DNA of 56,614 bases from DATMQA01 sp035566895 (lineage in GTDB: Bacteria > Verrucomicrobiota > Verrucomicrobiia > Limisphaerales > UBA8199), in contig DATMQA010000008.1 of the NCBI GenBank assembly GCA_035566895.1, positions 1 to 56,614 on the forward strand. Direction: 5' to 3'. How positions within the stretch are numbered: position 1 is the stretch's first letter; every line of letters begins with the position of its first letter. This document shows positions 25,804 to 33,501 of this stretch, piece after piece. The notes beneath the pieces were generated by a model that was not told the DNA's origin, ran no database searches, and worked only from the letters and a program-made list of their open reading frames with translations. Position numbers and translations under genes: made by a program.

Positions 25804-27177
25804 TCATAGTCGCAGGCGCAGAACTTTTTGCTGTCGCCAAAAGATAAATCCACAAATGAAGGAGCTGCAAACAACCCAGAGTGGCAGGAATAGGAGACCG
25901 CGTTCCAACGCATCGCCGGTGCTGCCGCCGTCCCTGACGGCTTTAAGCACGAGGGCAAAGATGAGGCTGATAAACCCGTAGCCAAGGTTGAAGGCGACGC
26001 CCTTGAAGGAAAGCACAGTGGCGCGATGGCTCGAAGCAACAACCGCATTGAGGTAGTAGGAGACGATATAGCCGAGCGCCATCATGGCTCCGGCCAACGG
26101 CACGATAAAGATTACGCCCCAGTAATGCCATCGGCAGCTCACACCGAGCAACCCGGCCAGGACGGTCAAGGCAAGCAAGCCGTAATTTCGCAGCACCGAA
26201 TTTTTCGCCACCATTCGCCGGGCCAGAGGAGAAACGGCCAGGCCGAGCCCTCCCATCGTTGCGCCGATGACGCCGAAGGTCGCTTCCGGAATCTCGATGA
26301 GGCGGAAGTAAGAGCTGGAAAAGGTCAGGAAAAGCCGGACGACGCTATCGAGCATGACACCAGCCGTGATCACAAAGAGAGCCAGCGGGGTTTTCACGAT
26401 CCAGGTTCCAGCGGTGGTGACAAGGCGCCAGGCGGTGGTTTCCGGCCCAGCCGCGTCTTTGGTCTCAGTAGCGGCATGGGTAGCGCGCACCTTGGGTTCT
26501 CGCAGGCCGAGCACAACGGCGAGGGTCAGGAGAGCGGTAATTAGATTGAGATAGATGGGAAAGCGAAGAGTTGTGCCTTGGGCAAACGAGTGACTCCATC
26601 CAAAGGCTGAGCAAAGACGCGTGACAAATACGGGGTCATAAATTGCTCCACCGACCAGCATGGCGATGACCAGGCCCACGCCTTGCCAGCGCATGACTTG
26701 ATCCAGAACTTCGGGCCACTCGCCGGACCTGTCCCGTTCCGCGAGCGAGTCGAAGACAAGCGCTTCGTCCGCGCCACTGGCCATACCCTCGGCAATGCCG
26801 CTCAGAATGCGATTGGCCAGACAGCAAAGGAGAAGAACGATGCCGCCGTGAAGCGGAGCGACACCAAGCAAAATCATCTCCATCACCATGAAAACGGCGG
26901 CTGCGACCACGAGGGGCTTGCGACCGATTCGGTCAGCCAAAGCCCCGGCGGGTAAATCCGTAAAAACAATCGCGAGCGCCCAGGCAAAATTAAGCAGCGT
27001 GTATTCTGTCGCTGAGACCCCCAGGTCAAGGAACAGAACGGCAAGGACCGGATAATAAAACCGCGAATTGAACAGAACGCGAAAGAGAACGAACCGACGC
27101 CAGTTGCGGTCGGCGTCGGTCATTTCTCGATGCGGTTTAATCTGCGTCGGCAAACTCGTTGGTTCCATAACGATCAT
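25804..27177 (-). CDS. MFS transporter
   Basis: About 457 aa with twelve predicted membrane segments. The loop 2-3 signature of the Major Facilitator Superfamily is present as GALADRIGRKPLV. The N-terminal half (YYPVLAVLFLDLGVSATEYTLL) resembles multidrug or unassigned MFS members; no substrate can be inferred. Several ATGs are possible (27234, 27177, 27168, 27123). 27177 is preferred because it leaves a short divergent spacer to the glycosidase gene on the plus strand. Confidence 0.85.
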   Translation of the reverse strand: MIVMEPTSLPTQIKPHREMTDADRNWRRFVLFRVLFNSRFYYPVLAVLFLDLGVSATEYTLLNFAWALAIVFTDLPAGALADRIGRKPLVVAAAVFMVMEMILLGVAPLHGGIVLLLCCLANRILSGIAEGMASGADEALVFDSLAERDRSGEWPEVLDQVMRWQGVGLVIAMLVGGAIYDPVFVTRLCSAFGWSHSFAQGTTLRFPIYLNLITALLTLAVVLGLREPKVRATHAATETKDAAGPETTAWRLVTTAGTWIVKTPLALFVITAGVMLDSVVRLFLTFSSSYFRLIEIPEATFGVIGATMGGLGLAVSPLARRMVAKNSVLRNYGLLALTVLAGLLGVSCRWHYWGVIFIVPLAGAMMALGYIVSYYLNAVVASSHRATVLSFKGVAFNLGYGFISLIFALVLKAVRDGGSTGDALERGLLFLPLWVVCSSFICGFIFWRQQKVLRLRL

Positions 27178-27220
27178 GGTGCTGGACCAAGCGTTGTCAA
27201 ATGTGTTCAGTCTCGGACGT

Positions 27221-28639
27221 ATGCGGAATTCCATGCAGCCATTCCAGGGCCGAGGCCCCGGGCGGAAGCCCGGACGCTCACTGATTAAGCTGGTGGTGGT
27301 TGTCGTCCTGTGGGCGCAGCCTCACACGGCGCGGGCGGCCTCCGATGACTCCGCTTCGTGGCCGGCGAATTATCAGCCCTCCGGGGACTACTACGACTGG
27401 CGCAAAACTGGCCGGCCCGAGCGGCCCTGGTTTCACAAATATGACCAGAGCCTGGTGATGAAGATCTTCCTCGCCGAGAGAACGGACGAAGGCAGGGGGT
27501 GCCGGGTTCGCCTGACTTTCGAGCAGGCACTGGAAGTCATCCAACGGCTCGAGCGGATCACGTGCGGCGCGCCAAAGATTGTCTATTTGGTGGGCTGGCA
27601 ATACAACGGGCATGACTCCAAGTATCCCGCCTGGGGCGAAGTCAATTATCGCTTGAAGCGAGCGCAAGACGCCACCGCGCTGGACAGTCTGAAGTGGCTG
27701 ATGCGCGAAGGCCGAAAGCACCACACCACCGTTAGCCTGCACATCAACGCCCTGGATGCCTACGCGGACAGCCCGTTGTGGCAGGAATACCTGGAGAAGG
27801 ACATCATCGCCAAGGACAAGAAGGGCGCGCCGCTCAAGGGCATTGTGTGGAACGGCCTGCAGTCCTACCCATTGAGTTACGCGCGGGAGTGGGAAACCGG
27901 CTGTGCCAAGCGGCGGATAGACGGGCTGCTCAAGATGCTGCCGGAACTCAAAGAGGCGCACACGATTCACGTCGACGCCTTTCACACTTACCCACCGCTC
28001 CCGCCGGAGTCGCAGTATGAAGGATTTAAAGGCATCAGCCCGTTCCTGGGCTACGGGCCGGAACGGGAGTGCGCCGCGCAGCGCAAGACCTTGCGCTACT
28101 TCCGCGATTGCGGGCTGGATGTCACCTCCGAACACAGCACCGGCGCGCGTCTCGACGGGTTTGTCGGTTTGCAGCCGATGGCCTGGCTCTACGAACCGCC
28201 GGCGCCGGACATCCCGCCCAGTCTTTACTGCGGGTCCCCCATGCATGCCGAACCTGAGATCGGAACTGATCCGAAGAGCCTGCCGCGATTGCTGGAGCAG
28301 TTCTGCCTCAAGGCGGCCCCGGAAATCTGGGCCAATGCCTGGCGCGAGGCGAACGGCAATAAGCCGCCGCCAGCGGAGGACTGGCAGCGCATTCTCCAGG
28401 GAAATGACTGTTGCGTCCCGCTGGTCTGGAAGAAGGAGCCGACCCTTCTCGCTTACAGCCGCGGCGGCTACGAACGCAAAACGTGGAACCTCCCCGTGGA
28501 TTGGAGGAACGTGAAGACCGTCAATCTTACTAACGTCACGGTCCAAAGCGTTACGCCGGCGGGAACCGCCGAGATCAAAGAGGGAGTGCTAACACTGGCG
28601 CTGGCCGCCGGACAGGCGGTGATGATCACGGCGCAGTGA
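27221..28639 (+). CDS. Secreted GH101-like (endo-alpha-N-acetylgalactosaminidase-related) protein
   Basis: About 472 aa. The signal peptide has a hydrophobic core LIKLVVVVVLWA and a cleavage site near ARA-ASDD. The TIM-barrel landmarks resemble GH101: SLHINALDAY corresponds to the family's HIN..E.Y motif, TIHVDAFHTYPP offers the candidate nucleophile Asp, and GLDVTSEHSTG the candidate acid/base Glu. The protein is far shorter than characterised GH101 enzymes, so it is a catalytic-domain-only relative. The last ~110 codons (from AAPEIWANAW) form a C-terminal beta-domain whose DNA recurs as broken copies at 30.34, 36.95 and 46.19 kb. Substrate is unproven; mucin-like or other O-glycans are plausible. 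Confidence 0.7.
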   Translation: MRNSMQPFQGRGPGRKPGRSLIKLVVVVVLWAQPHTARAASDDSASWPANYQPSGDYYDWRKTGRPERPWFHKYDQSLVMKIFLAERTDEGRGCRVRLTFEQALEVIQRLERITCGAPKIVYLVGWQYNGHDSKYPAWGEVNYRLKRAQDATALDSLKWLMREGRKHHTTVSLHINALDAYADSPLWQEYLEKDIIAKDKKGAPLKGIVWNGLQSYPLSYAREWETGCAKRRIDGLLKMLPELKEAHTIHVDAFHTYPPLPPESQYEGFKGISPFLGYGPERECAAQRKTLRYFRDCGLDVTSEHSTGARLDGFVGLQPMAWLYEPPAPDIPPSLYCGSPMHAEPEIGTDPKSLPRLLEQFCLKAAPEIWANAWREANGNKPPPAEDWQRILQGNDCCVPLVWKKEPTLLAYSRGGYERKTWNLPVDWRNVKTVNLTNVTVQSVTPAGTAEIKEGVLTLALAAGQAVMITAQ

Positions 28640-28814
28640 AGTTAGGCTGCAGCTCCAGATCGGCCCGATATAGATCAGCGGTTCGGCGCTTACTGCGGGG
28701 CTGCTCTACTGTTTGATCCTTCTCGTGACCGCCTCTCGGGGCTACATAGGACTTCTTCCTGGACGGCCCTGAAAATCCGTTGCGGTCCTTTCTCTACCCT
28801 GGCAGGATTATGAA

Positions 28815-29405
28815 ATGGCATGGTTTGACTACCAGCGGACCATCATCGCTTATCATGGTTGTGACCGACGCACGGTCGAAGCTGTGCTGTTGGGCCAAGC
28901 GAGACTGACTCCCAGTCAGAATGATTACGATTGGCTCGGGAGCAGCATCTATTTCTGGGAATACGGCCCTGACCGTGCTCTGGACTGGGCCAAGGAGATT
29001 TCGGAACGCCGTCCGAATCGTATTCGCCAGCCTGCTGTTTTAGGAGCCATCATCCACTTAAGCACCTGCTTCGATCTGTTGGACGTACGCTTCACGAATT
29101 ATTTGGGGCAGCTTTACCCAAAGTTCCTCGCCGCCATGCAAGCCCGCGGTTTGACTGTCCCTGAGAACGAAGGCCTGCCCGATGGAGGAAGGGGGTTGGT
29201 TTTGCGAAAGCGGGACTGCGCCGTGACCAACTGGGCGATTCCTTTCGCGGAGGCTGAACAAGGAGTCCGGTTTCAGACCGTTCGCGGTGTTTTCCAGGAA
29301 GGGAAGCCGGCTTTCAAAGGCTCAGCGATTAAGGCCAAGTCGCATATTCAAATAGCCGTAAGGGACTCCGCCTCGATCCTCGGCTATTTCCGACCGCGGT
29401 CTTGA
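28815..29405 (+). CDS. Putative ADP-ribosyltransferase-fold (DUF3990-like) toxin
   Basis: 196 aa. The N-terminus has the arrangement of small ART-fold proteins: IIAYHGCDRRTVEAVL (His of the H-Y-E triad), then NDYDWLGSSIYFWE (aligning with the DFGxGFYLT-type motif) and RALDWAKEIS. A later FQEGKPAF could provide the Glu. No signal peptide or membrane helix, so a cytoplasmic role is expected. A short basic ORF follows 31 nt downstream (8 nt from the alternative TTG), which suggests a toxin-antitoxin pair. It lies between the 3' ends of two copies of the glycosidase-tail repeat. The ART assignment rests on motif resemblance only. Confidence 0.55.
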   Translation: MAWFDYQRTIIAYHGCDRRTVEAVLLGQARLTPSQNDYDWLGSSIYFWEYGPDRALDWAKEISERRPNRIRQPAVLGAIIHLSTCFDLLDVRFTNYLGQLYPKFLAAMQARGLTVPENEGLPDGGRGLVLRKRDCAVTNWAIPFAEAEQGVRFQTVRGVFQEGKPAFKGSAIKAKSHIQIAVRDSASILGYFRPRS

Positions 29406-29436
29406 CGCCGGGTTGAACTGGAGAGAATATCTTGTT

Positions 29437-29619
29437 GTGAATCGCAACGGAAGCAAACCGAGCACTTCAAAGGCACCTGCTAAACAGGTGCGCCTTGAGG
29501 TCGCTCTCAGCCGCGCTGTGCGCCGCGTCAAGCGGATGAGTCGGGCGGAGTTGCGCCAGAGCCTGGTTGACGCAGGCATTGTGGGCCGCTCGGGCAAGCT
29601 CACGCCTATGTACCGCTGA
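29437..29619 (+). CDS. Small basic protein, candidate antitoxin
   Basis: 60 aa from the GTG at 29437, which has GGAGAG about 14 nt upstream; a TTG at 29413 would give 68 aa. The C-terminal half is a compact helical unit (LEVALSRAVRRVKRMSRAEL, then RQSLVDAGIVGRSGKLTPMY). The size, basic charge and tight coupling to the ART-like gene fit an antitoxin or regulator. No recognised DNA-binding motif. Function is inferred from position. Confidence 0.5.
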   Translation: MNRNGSKPSTSKAPAKQVRLEVALSRAVRRVKRMSRAELRQSLVDAGIVGRSGKLTPMYR

Positions 29620-29746
29620 AACAGCCGGTTCGCTCGTCTATTTCACCATCAATCTGATCTCCAAGGGCAGATTCCATTCCGGTGAGGTCGTAGGGGCTCA
29701 TGTACGTCGCCCCAAGTCCCTTAATAAGTGTGAACGACGAGCGGAT

Positions 29747-29856
29747 AAAGCGGCAGGGGACAAGGGGACAGCCGCACTCCAAAACCTGGCGGCCTCAGGA
29801 CGGGCTTCAGCGCCATGGCGCTTGCGTTTTGGAGTGCGGCTCTCCCCTGCCGCTTT
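29747..29856. mobile_element. Inverted-repeat (MITE-like) element
   Basis: Left arm 29747-29785 (AAAGCGGCAGGGG ... GCCGCACTCCAAAAC) and right arm 29826-29856 are reverse complements apart from an 8-bp insertion (ACAAGGGG) in the left arm. The centre is about 40 bp. There is no ORF, so it is a non-autonomous hairpin element. Confidence 0.6.
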
Positions 29857-29985
29857 CTTTCGCCGTTCCGAAGGTCTGAATGGTTCTCGAGCCGGAGGTT
29901 CATTGGCTTCATGCCGCTCCGGTTTGGGGTCTGACGCTCGCGTCGTCTGCCACAATTCCAAAACACAAAATTGTAGGTTTCGAAG

Positions 29986-30213
29986 TTACGAAACGCTGAC
30001 AAACTTGCGGAGGTCCTCGTCTTTAGTGGGATCGCCAGTCCAAACGGTCTCACCGTCAAAGGACACAGTCATGTGGTCCTCGCCCCAGCGCTGCTTAAGT
30101 TGGGTAGAGCCAACAATGTCGCTGAAGAGCAGCGCAAGCAACCCGATTCGATGCTTTCGCCGGAACTCCTCAACTCGAGCGCGACGTTCCAGTGCGATCT
30201 GCAAATCCATCGT
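29986..30213 (-). pseudogene. N-terminal remnant of a class III nucleotidyl cyclase
   Basis: 75 codons beginning MDLQIALERRARVEEF. The segment LLALLFSDIVGSTQLKQRWG is the start of the class III adenylate/guanylate cyclase catalytic domain, with the first metal-binding Asp. Only about a fifth of that domain remains before the sequence turns into an unrelated ending (TVWTGDPTKDEDLRKFVSVS). It has lost catalytic residues and is a fragment or fused remnant. It lies between the inverted-repeat element and the glycosidase-tail copy B. Confidence 0.6.
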
Positions 30214-30340
30214 ACCGTAACTTATCAGAACGAGCCCGGACGGAAAACAGAAAACACGTCCGGCGACTCTGACGCCCGAGCGGAATCGGACGCTCGTATC
30301 CTCCGCGTTGAGCCGTTTTGCCGGATCAACCTTTGGTCTG

Positions 30341-30499
30341 ACGTGGAACCTCCCGGTGGATTGGGGGAACGTGAAGACCGTCAAGCTCACTAACGTCGCT
30401 GTCGAGAGCGTTACGCCGGCGGGAACCGCGGAGATCAAGGAGGGCGTGCTGGCACTGGCGCTTGCCGCCGGACAGGCGGTGGTGATCACGCCCCAATGA
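30341..30499 (+). pseudogene. Glycosidase 3'-end copy B
   Basis: The last ~52 codons of the GH101-like gene (from TWNLPVDWGNVKTVKLTNV to the stop), with similarity continuing about 35 bp beyond the stop (GCTGCAGCT ... GGCCCGATA). It begins abruptly at ACGTGGAACC. It shares variants with copy C (AAGCTCACTAACGTCGCTG) that the intact gene lacks, so B and C are closer to each other than to the gene at 27.2 kb. Confidence 0.85.
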
Positions 30500-30541
30500 G
30501 GCTTGGGCTGGCTGCAGCTACAGGGCGGCCCGATAAAGATC

Positions 30542-30590
30542 AAGGTCCACGGTCGAGAGTCCCCAGTCCAAGGTCGATAGTCCAGGAATT
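30542..30590. repeat. Heptamer array (AAGGTCC/AGAGTCC type)
   Basis: Seven 7-bp units: AAGGTCC, ACGGTCG, AGAGTCC, CCAGTCC, AAGGTCG, ATAGTCC and AGGAATT. It starts where the downstream homology of copy B ends. Confidence 0.75.
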
Positions 30591-30671
30591 GTGTAAGGAT
30601 GGGGGATGAGGGATGAATGGCGGGGAATTGGTCGTGGTGTTGCTGATGAGGGAGCCGGCATATGCCCATCA

Positions 30672-33260
30672 TTACCTTTCGGCGAGCGATTGCACCACCA
30701 GTTCCAGTTGAGCTAGACGCTTTTCAAGTGAATCCACCCGTGCGGCCTTTTCCTTCAACGTTTCAATCTCCGCGTCCTTTTCGTTTAGTTTTTGATTCAG
30801 CCCCTGGATGGCCGCCAGCGCCACACCGCTTTCATCCACGGTGGCGATGTGCTTATCATCCGCGCCGACGGCGAAAGAGCCGTGGAAATCCTGCGCCACG
30901 GGGCCGAGGTGCGGAGTGGCCACATCGTTGGTGTAGTGCCAGCGCGTGATCGGGAGAGCCACGACCTTTTCCAGAATCGTCTTGGGGTCCACCGCCTCGA
31001 AGCCGGACTTGACGTTGCGGTCGCTGGTACTAACGAAAGTCCCGTTGACGGACAGCCCACCATTAAGTAGTTGCATCATCGTGACGCCCCCAGGGCCAGG
31101 GTCTGCCTGGGCGTCGCTGTGTGAGCCTCCTTGATACCAGATAAACCCGTCCTGGTAGGGAGCGGAACCGTCACAGCGAAAGTAGGTCGTGTAAGCCTGG
31201 ACGCCAATGCCGTAGTTCGTGCCCCACAGGTTGATCATTTGCCGGACCTGGTTGCCAAAGTAGAGGCTGGTCTTCGACGGACCATCCAACCGCGCTCCAC
31301 CTTGAGCGCGAATAACGAACTGGTCCCGGCCGGTCGAAGTGATGTCTGACTCCGTGGAATCCCCCCAGACGAAGGCCCCAATGTCGTTAGCGTGGGCACG
31401 GTGACCGGCGGCGAAACTGTGATCGCCCGACGCCACATTCTGGTTGCCACCCGGCACGACCGCCTCGGAGCCATAAATCGTGTTAAAAGCGCCGCCACCG
31501 ATTGTCGAACCGCTGGCCGAGCCGAAAATCTGGTTGTTCCCTCCTCCGCCGATCACCGAAGCAACTGCAGTGGGCTGGATAGTGTTATCCTGCCCGCCGC
31601 CGATGACCGAATTTACTGCTTCGCTCTGGATCGTGTTAAAGAAGCCCCCGCCAATGGTCGAACCTTCGGCGTTCGTCTGGATCCAGTTCCCCCACCCCCC
31701 GCCGATGTTCGATGCTCTGGCGCCGGGTTGGATCATGCCACCATAGCCCCCGCCAATAGTGCCAAAGTCGGCCGAGACGCTGTTGGTATCCGCACCGCCA
31801 AGATAGTTCAAAGCGCCTCCGCCGGCGATGGTTGCCCCATAAACGCCCGCCGCCACATAATTCACAGGCGAACCGGCGATTACGTTCACGATGTTGGAGT
31901 GATGGGTGTCTGTGACCGTTGTTTCCAACCCCAGCGCGCGCTGCCCATTGACTATGAACTCGAGGTTTGAATTGCTCGCCGCGGCAATGTAACCGAGCGT
32001 CGTCAGCCTTCCCGCCGGATCAACCGAAAGCAGTTGCGCGCCACCGGTCCCGTAATGATAAAACCCACCCGAGGCCCGCACCACAAATTGATCGTTGCCG
32101 GTGGAAGCAATGTCCGCGTCGGTCGAATCACCCCAGACAAAGGCGCCCTGGTGATTGGCCTGGGCGCGGCGACCGGCGGCAAAACCATACGACCCGGCCA
32201 CTGAATCATTGTCACCTCCCGGAATGGTGGCGAACTGGGCGCTGTCCTGGATCGTATGGTAGGCGCCGCCGCTGATGCTCGAATAGTGCGCGGAGGGCCG
32301 AATCGTGTTGAAATAGCCCCCGCCGATGGTGGTTTCGGTCGCAAAACTCGTGTTAAAATGGCCCCCGCCAATCGTGGAGTCAAAGGCATCGGGCTGGAGC
32401 GTATTTTGCCCGCCCCCGCCGATGGTCGAATCATAGGCCAGGGTCGCGATCGTGTTGTCGTAGCCTCCGCCGATAGTCGAGGCGATGGCATTGGCCTGGA
32501 TCGTGTTCACGTAGCCTCCGCCGATGGAGCCAAAATCCGCAAGCACCCCGTTGGTGGCAAGGCCGAAGTAGTTGGCCGCGCCGCCGCCCGCGATGGTCGC
32601 GCCATAAACGCCAACCCCCACAAAATTCACGGGCGAACCCCCAACCACGTTGACGATGCTTGAATGCGAGCCGTCATCGAGCGTCGGCTCCAACCGCAGA
32701 GCGCGCACGCCGTTCACTTTGAGTTCGAGCGCTTGCGCGTCGCTGGTGCCGAGGAAATTGACTCCCGGGGTGGTGCCGCTGTTGCCGCTGAGCTTCCAGA
32801 ACTGGCTGGCGGCCAGTCCGCCCAGGGTGACGGCATTCACGTTGGTGAGTCCCCCGCCGCCGGCCGTCACATTGCCTGCTGTGATGGCGTAGGGCGTGGC
32901 GGTCAGTTTCTGCCGTGGACTCAATGGGGCGAACGCGCCGGCGTTGTTGGTGCGCACGCTGATGTCCAGCCAGCGGTCCGCGCCGGGGAAAACGCCGCCA
33001 CCAAAATCGAGCCCGACGGTGAACAAGCCGTTGCTTACGGCAGTGGCGGCGTTGGTGAGCGGCGAGCCAACTTGATTACCGAGGGCGAGTGCATCAAAGA
33101 GTGCGAAGCGCAGGTCATAATTTCCGTTGGCGGGATTGGCTCCGTCGTTGAGCCGGCCCTGATAGGTGAAGGCCGTGCCCTGGGCGAAGAGAGTGGAGGG
33201 TTGAGGGCTGAGGGCGGAAAGGAGCGCCAGCGCCGACAGCGCAAACAGGTTGTTTTTCAT
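30672..33260 (-). CDS. Secreted YadA-head-like repeat protein with S74 chaperone domain
   Basis: 862 aa. Signal peptide (LFALSALALLSALSPQPSTLFAQ), an N-terminal beta-domain (FTYQGRLNDGANPANGNYDL), then two long blocks of 14-16-residue repeats of the form STIGGGYxNTIQ, as in trimeric adhesin heads. Each block begins with a near-identical module (RALxLE ... SNIVNVxAGSPVNYV) and ends FAAGxRAxAN ... FVWGDSTxxDI, so the gene arose by internal duplication. The C-terminus is a Peptidase_S74 intramolecular chaperone (STSDRNVKSGFEAVDPKTIL, with the Ser/Lys dyad) and a coiled coil (IETLKEKAARVDSLEKRLAQ). Likely a self-trimerising, self-processing surface fibre. Confidence 0.85.
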   Translation of the reverse strand: MKNNLFALSALALLSALSPQPSTLFAQGTAFTYQGRLNDGANPANGNYDLRFALFDALALGNQVGSPLTNAATAVSNGLFTVGLDFGGGVFPGADRWLDISVRTNNAGAFAPLSPRQKLTATPYAITAGNVTAGGGGLTNVNAVTLGGLAASQFWKLSGNSGTTPGVNFLGTSDAQALELKVNGVRALRLEPTLDDGSHSSIVNVVGGSPVNFVGVGVYGATIAGGGAANYFGLATNGVLADFGSIGGGYVNTIQANAIASTIGGGYDNTIATLAYDSTIGGGGQNTLQPDAFDSTIGGGHFNTSFATETTIGGGYFNTIRPSAHYSSISGGAYHTIQDSAQFATIPGGDNDSVAGSYGFAAGRRAQANHQGAFVWGDSTDADIASTGNDQFVVRASGGFYHYGTGGAQLLSVDPAGRLTTLGYIAAASNSNLEFIVNGQRALGLETTVTDTHHSNIVNVIAGSPVNYVAAGVYGATIAGGGALNYLGGADTNSVSADFGTIGGGYGGMIQPGARASNIGGGWGNWIQTNAEGSTIGGGFFNTIQSEAVNSVIGGGQDNTIQPTAVASVIGGGGNNQIFGSASGSTIGGGAFNTIYGSEAVVPGGNQNVASGDHSFAAGHRAHANDIGAFVWGDSTESDITSTGRDQFVIRAQGGARLDGPSKTSLYFGNQVRQMINLWGTNYGIGVQAYTTYFRCDGSAPYQDGFIWYQGGSHSDAQADPGPGGVTMMQLLNGGLSVNGTFVSTSDRNVKSGFEAVDPKTILEKVVALPITRWHYTNDVATPHLGPVAQDFHGSFAVGADDKHIATVDESGVALAAIQGLNQKLNEKDAEIETLKEKAARVDSLEKRLAQLELVVQSLAER

Positions 33261-33501
33261 AGTTCACCGGGCCGTGGTTCACGGAGTGGGAACCGGTGTC
33301 GCCAGAATTAGAGATTCACGGCCAACGAACCAGAAATGGTGGAGACGCATGAGGATAGCCGAGCGCCGGGTGTTTGGCAAAGCGTTTTGACTCATGTGCC
33401 GTGATTGACGCGTCTAGGCGGAAGGAGAAACCTTGACGACATTTGGCGGCGTGTGACAACGTATGAGCGTTCTGCCATACGAAAGTGAACCGCGCAGAAG
33501 T

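Noticed and set aside
27278..28546. A 422-codon minus-strand ORF opposite the GH101-like gene
   Set aside because: No start context or recognisable motif. The plus strand encodes the signal peptide and catalytic motifs.
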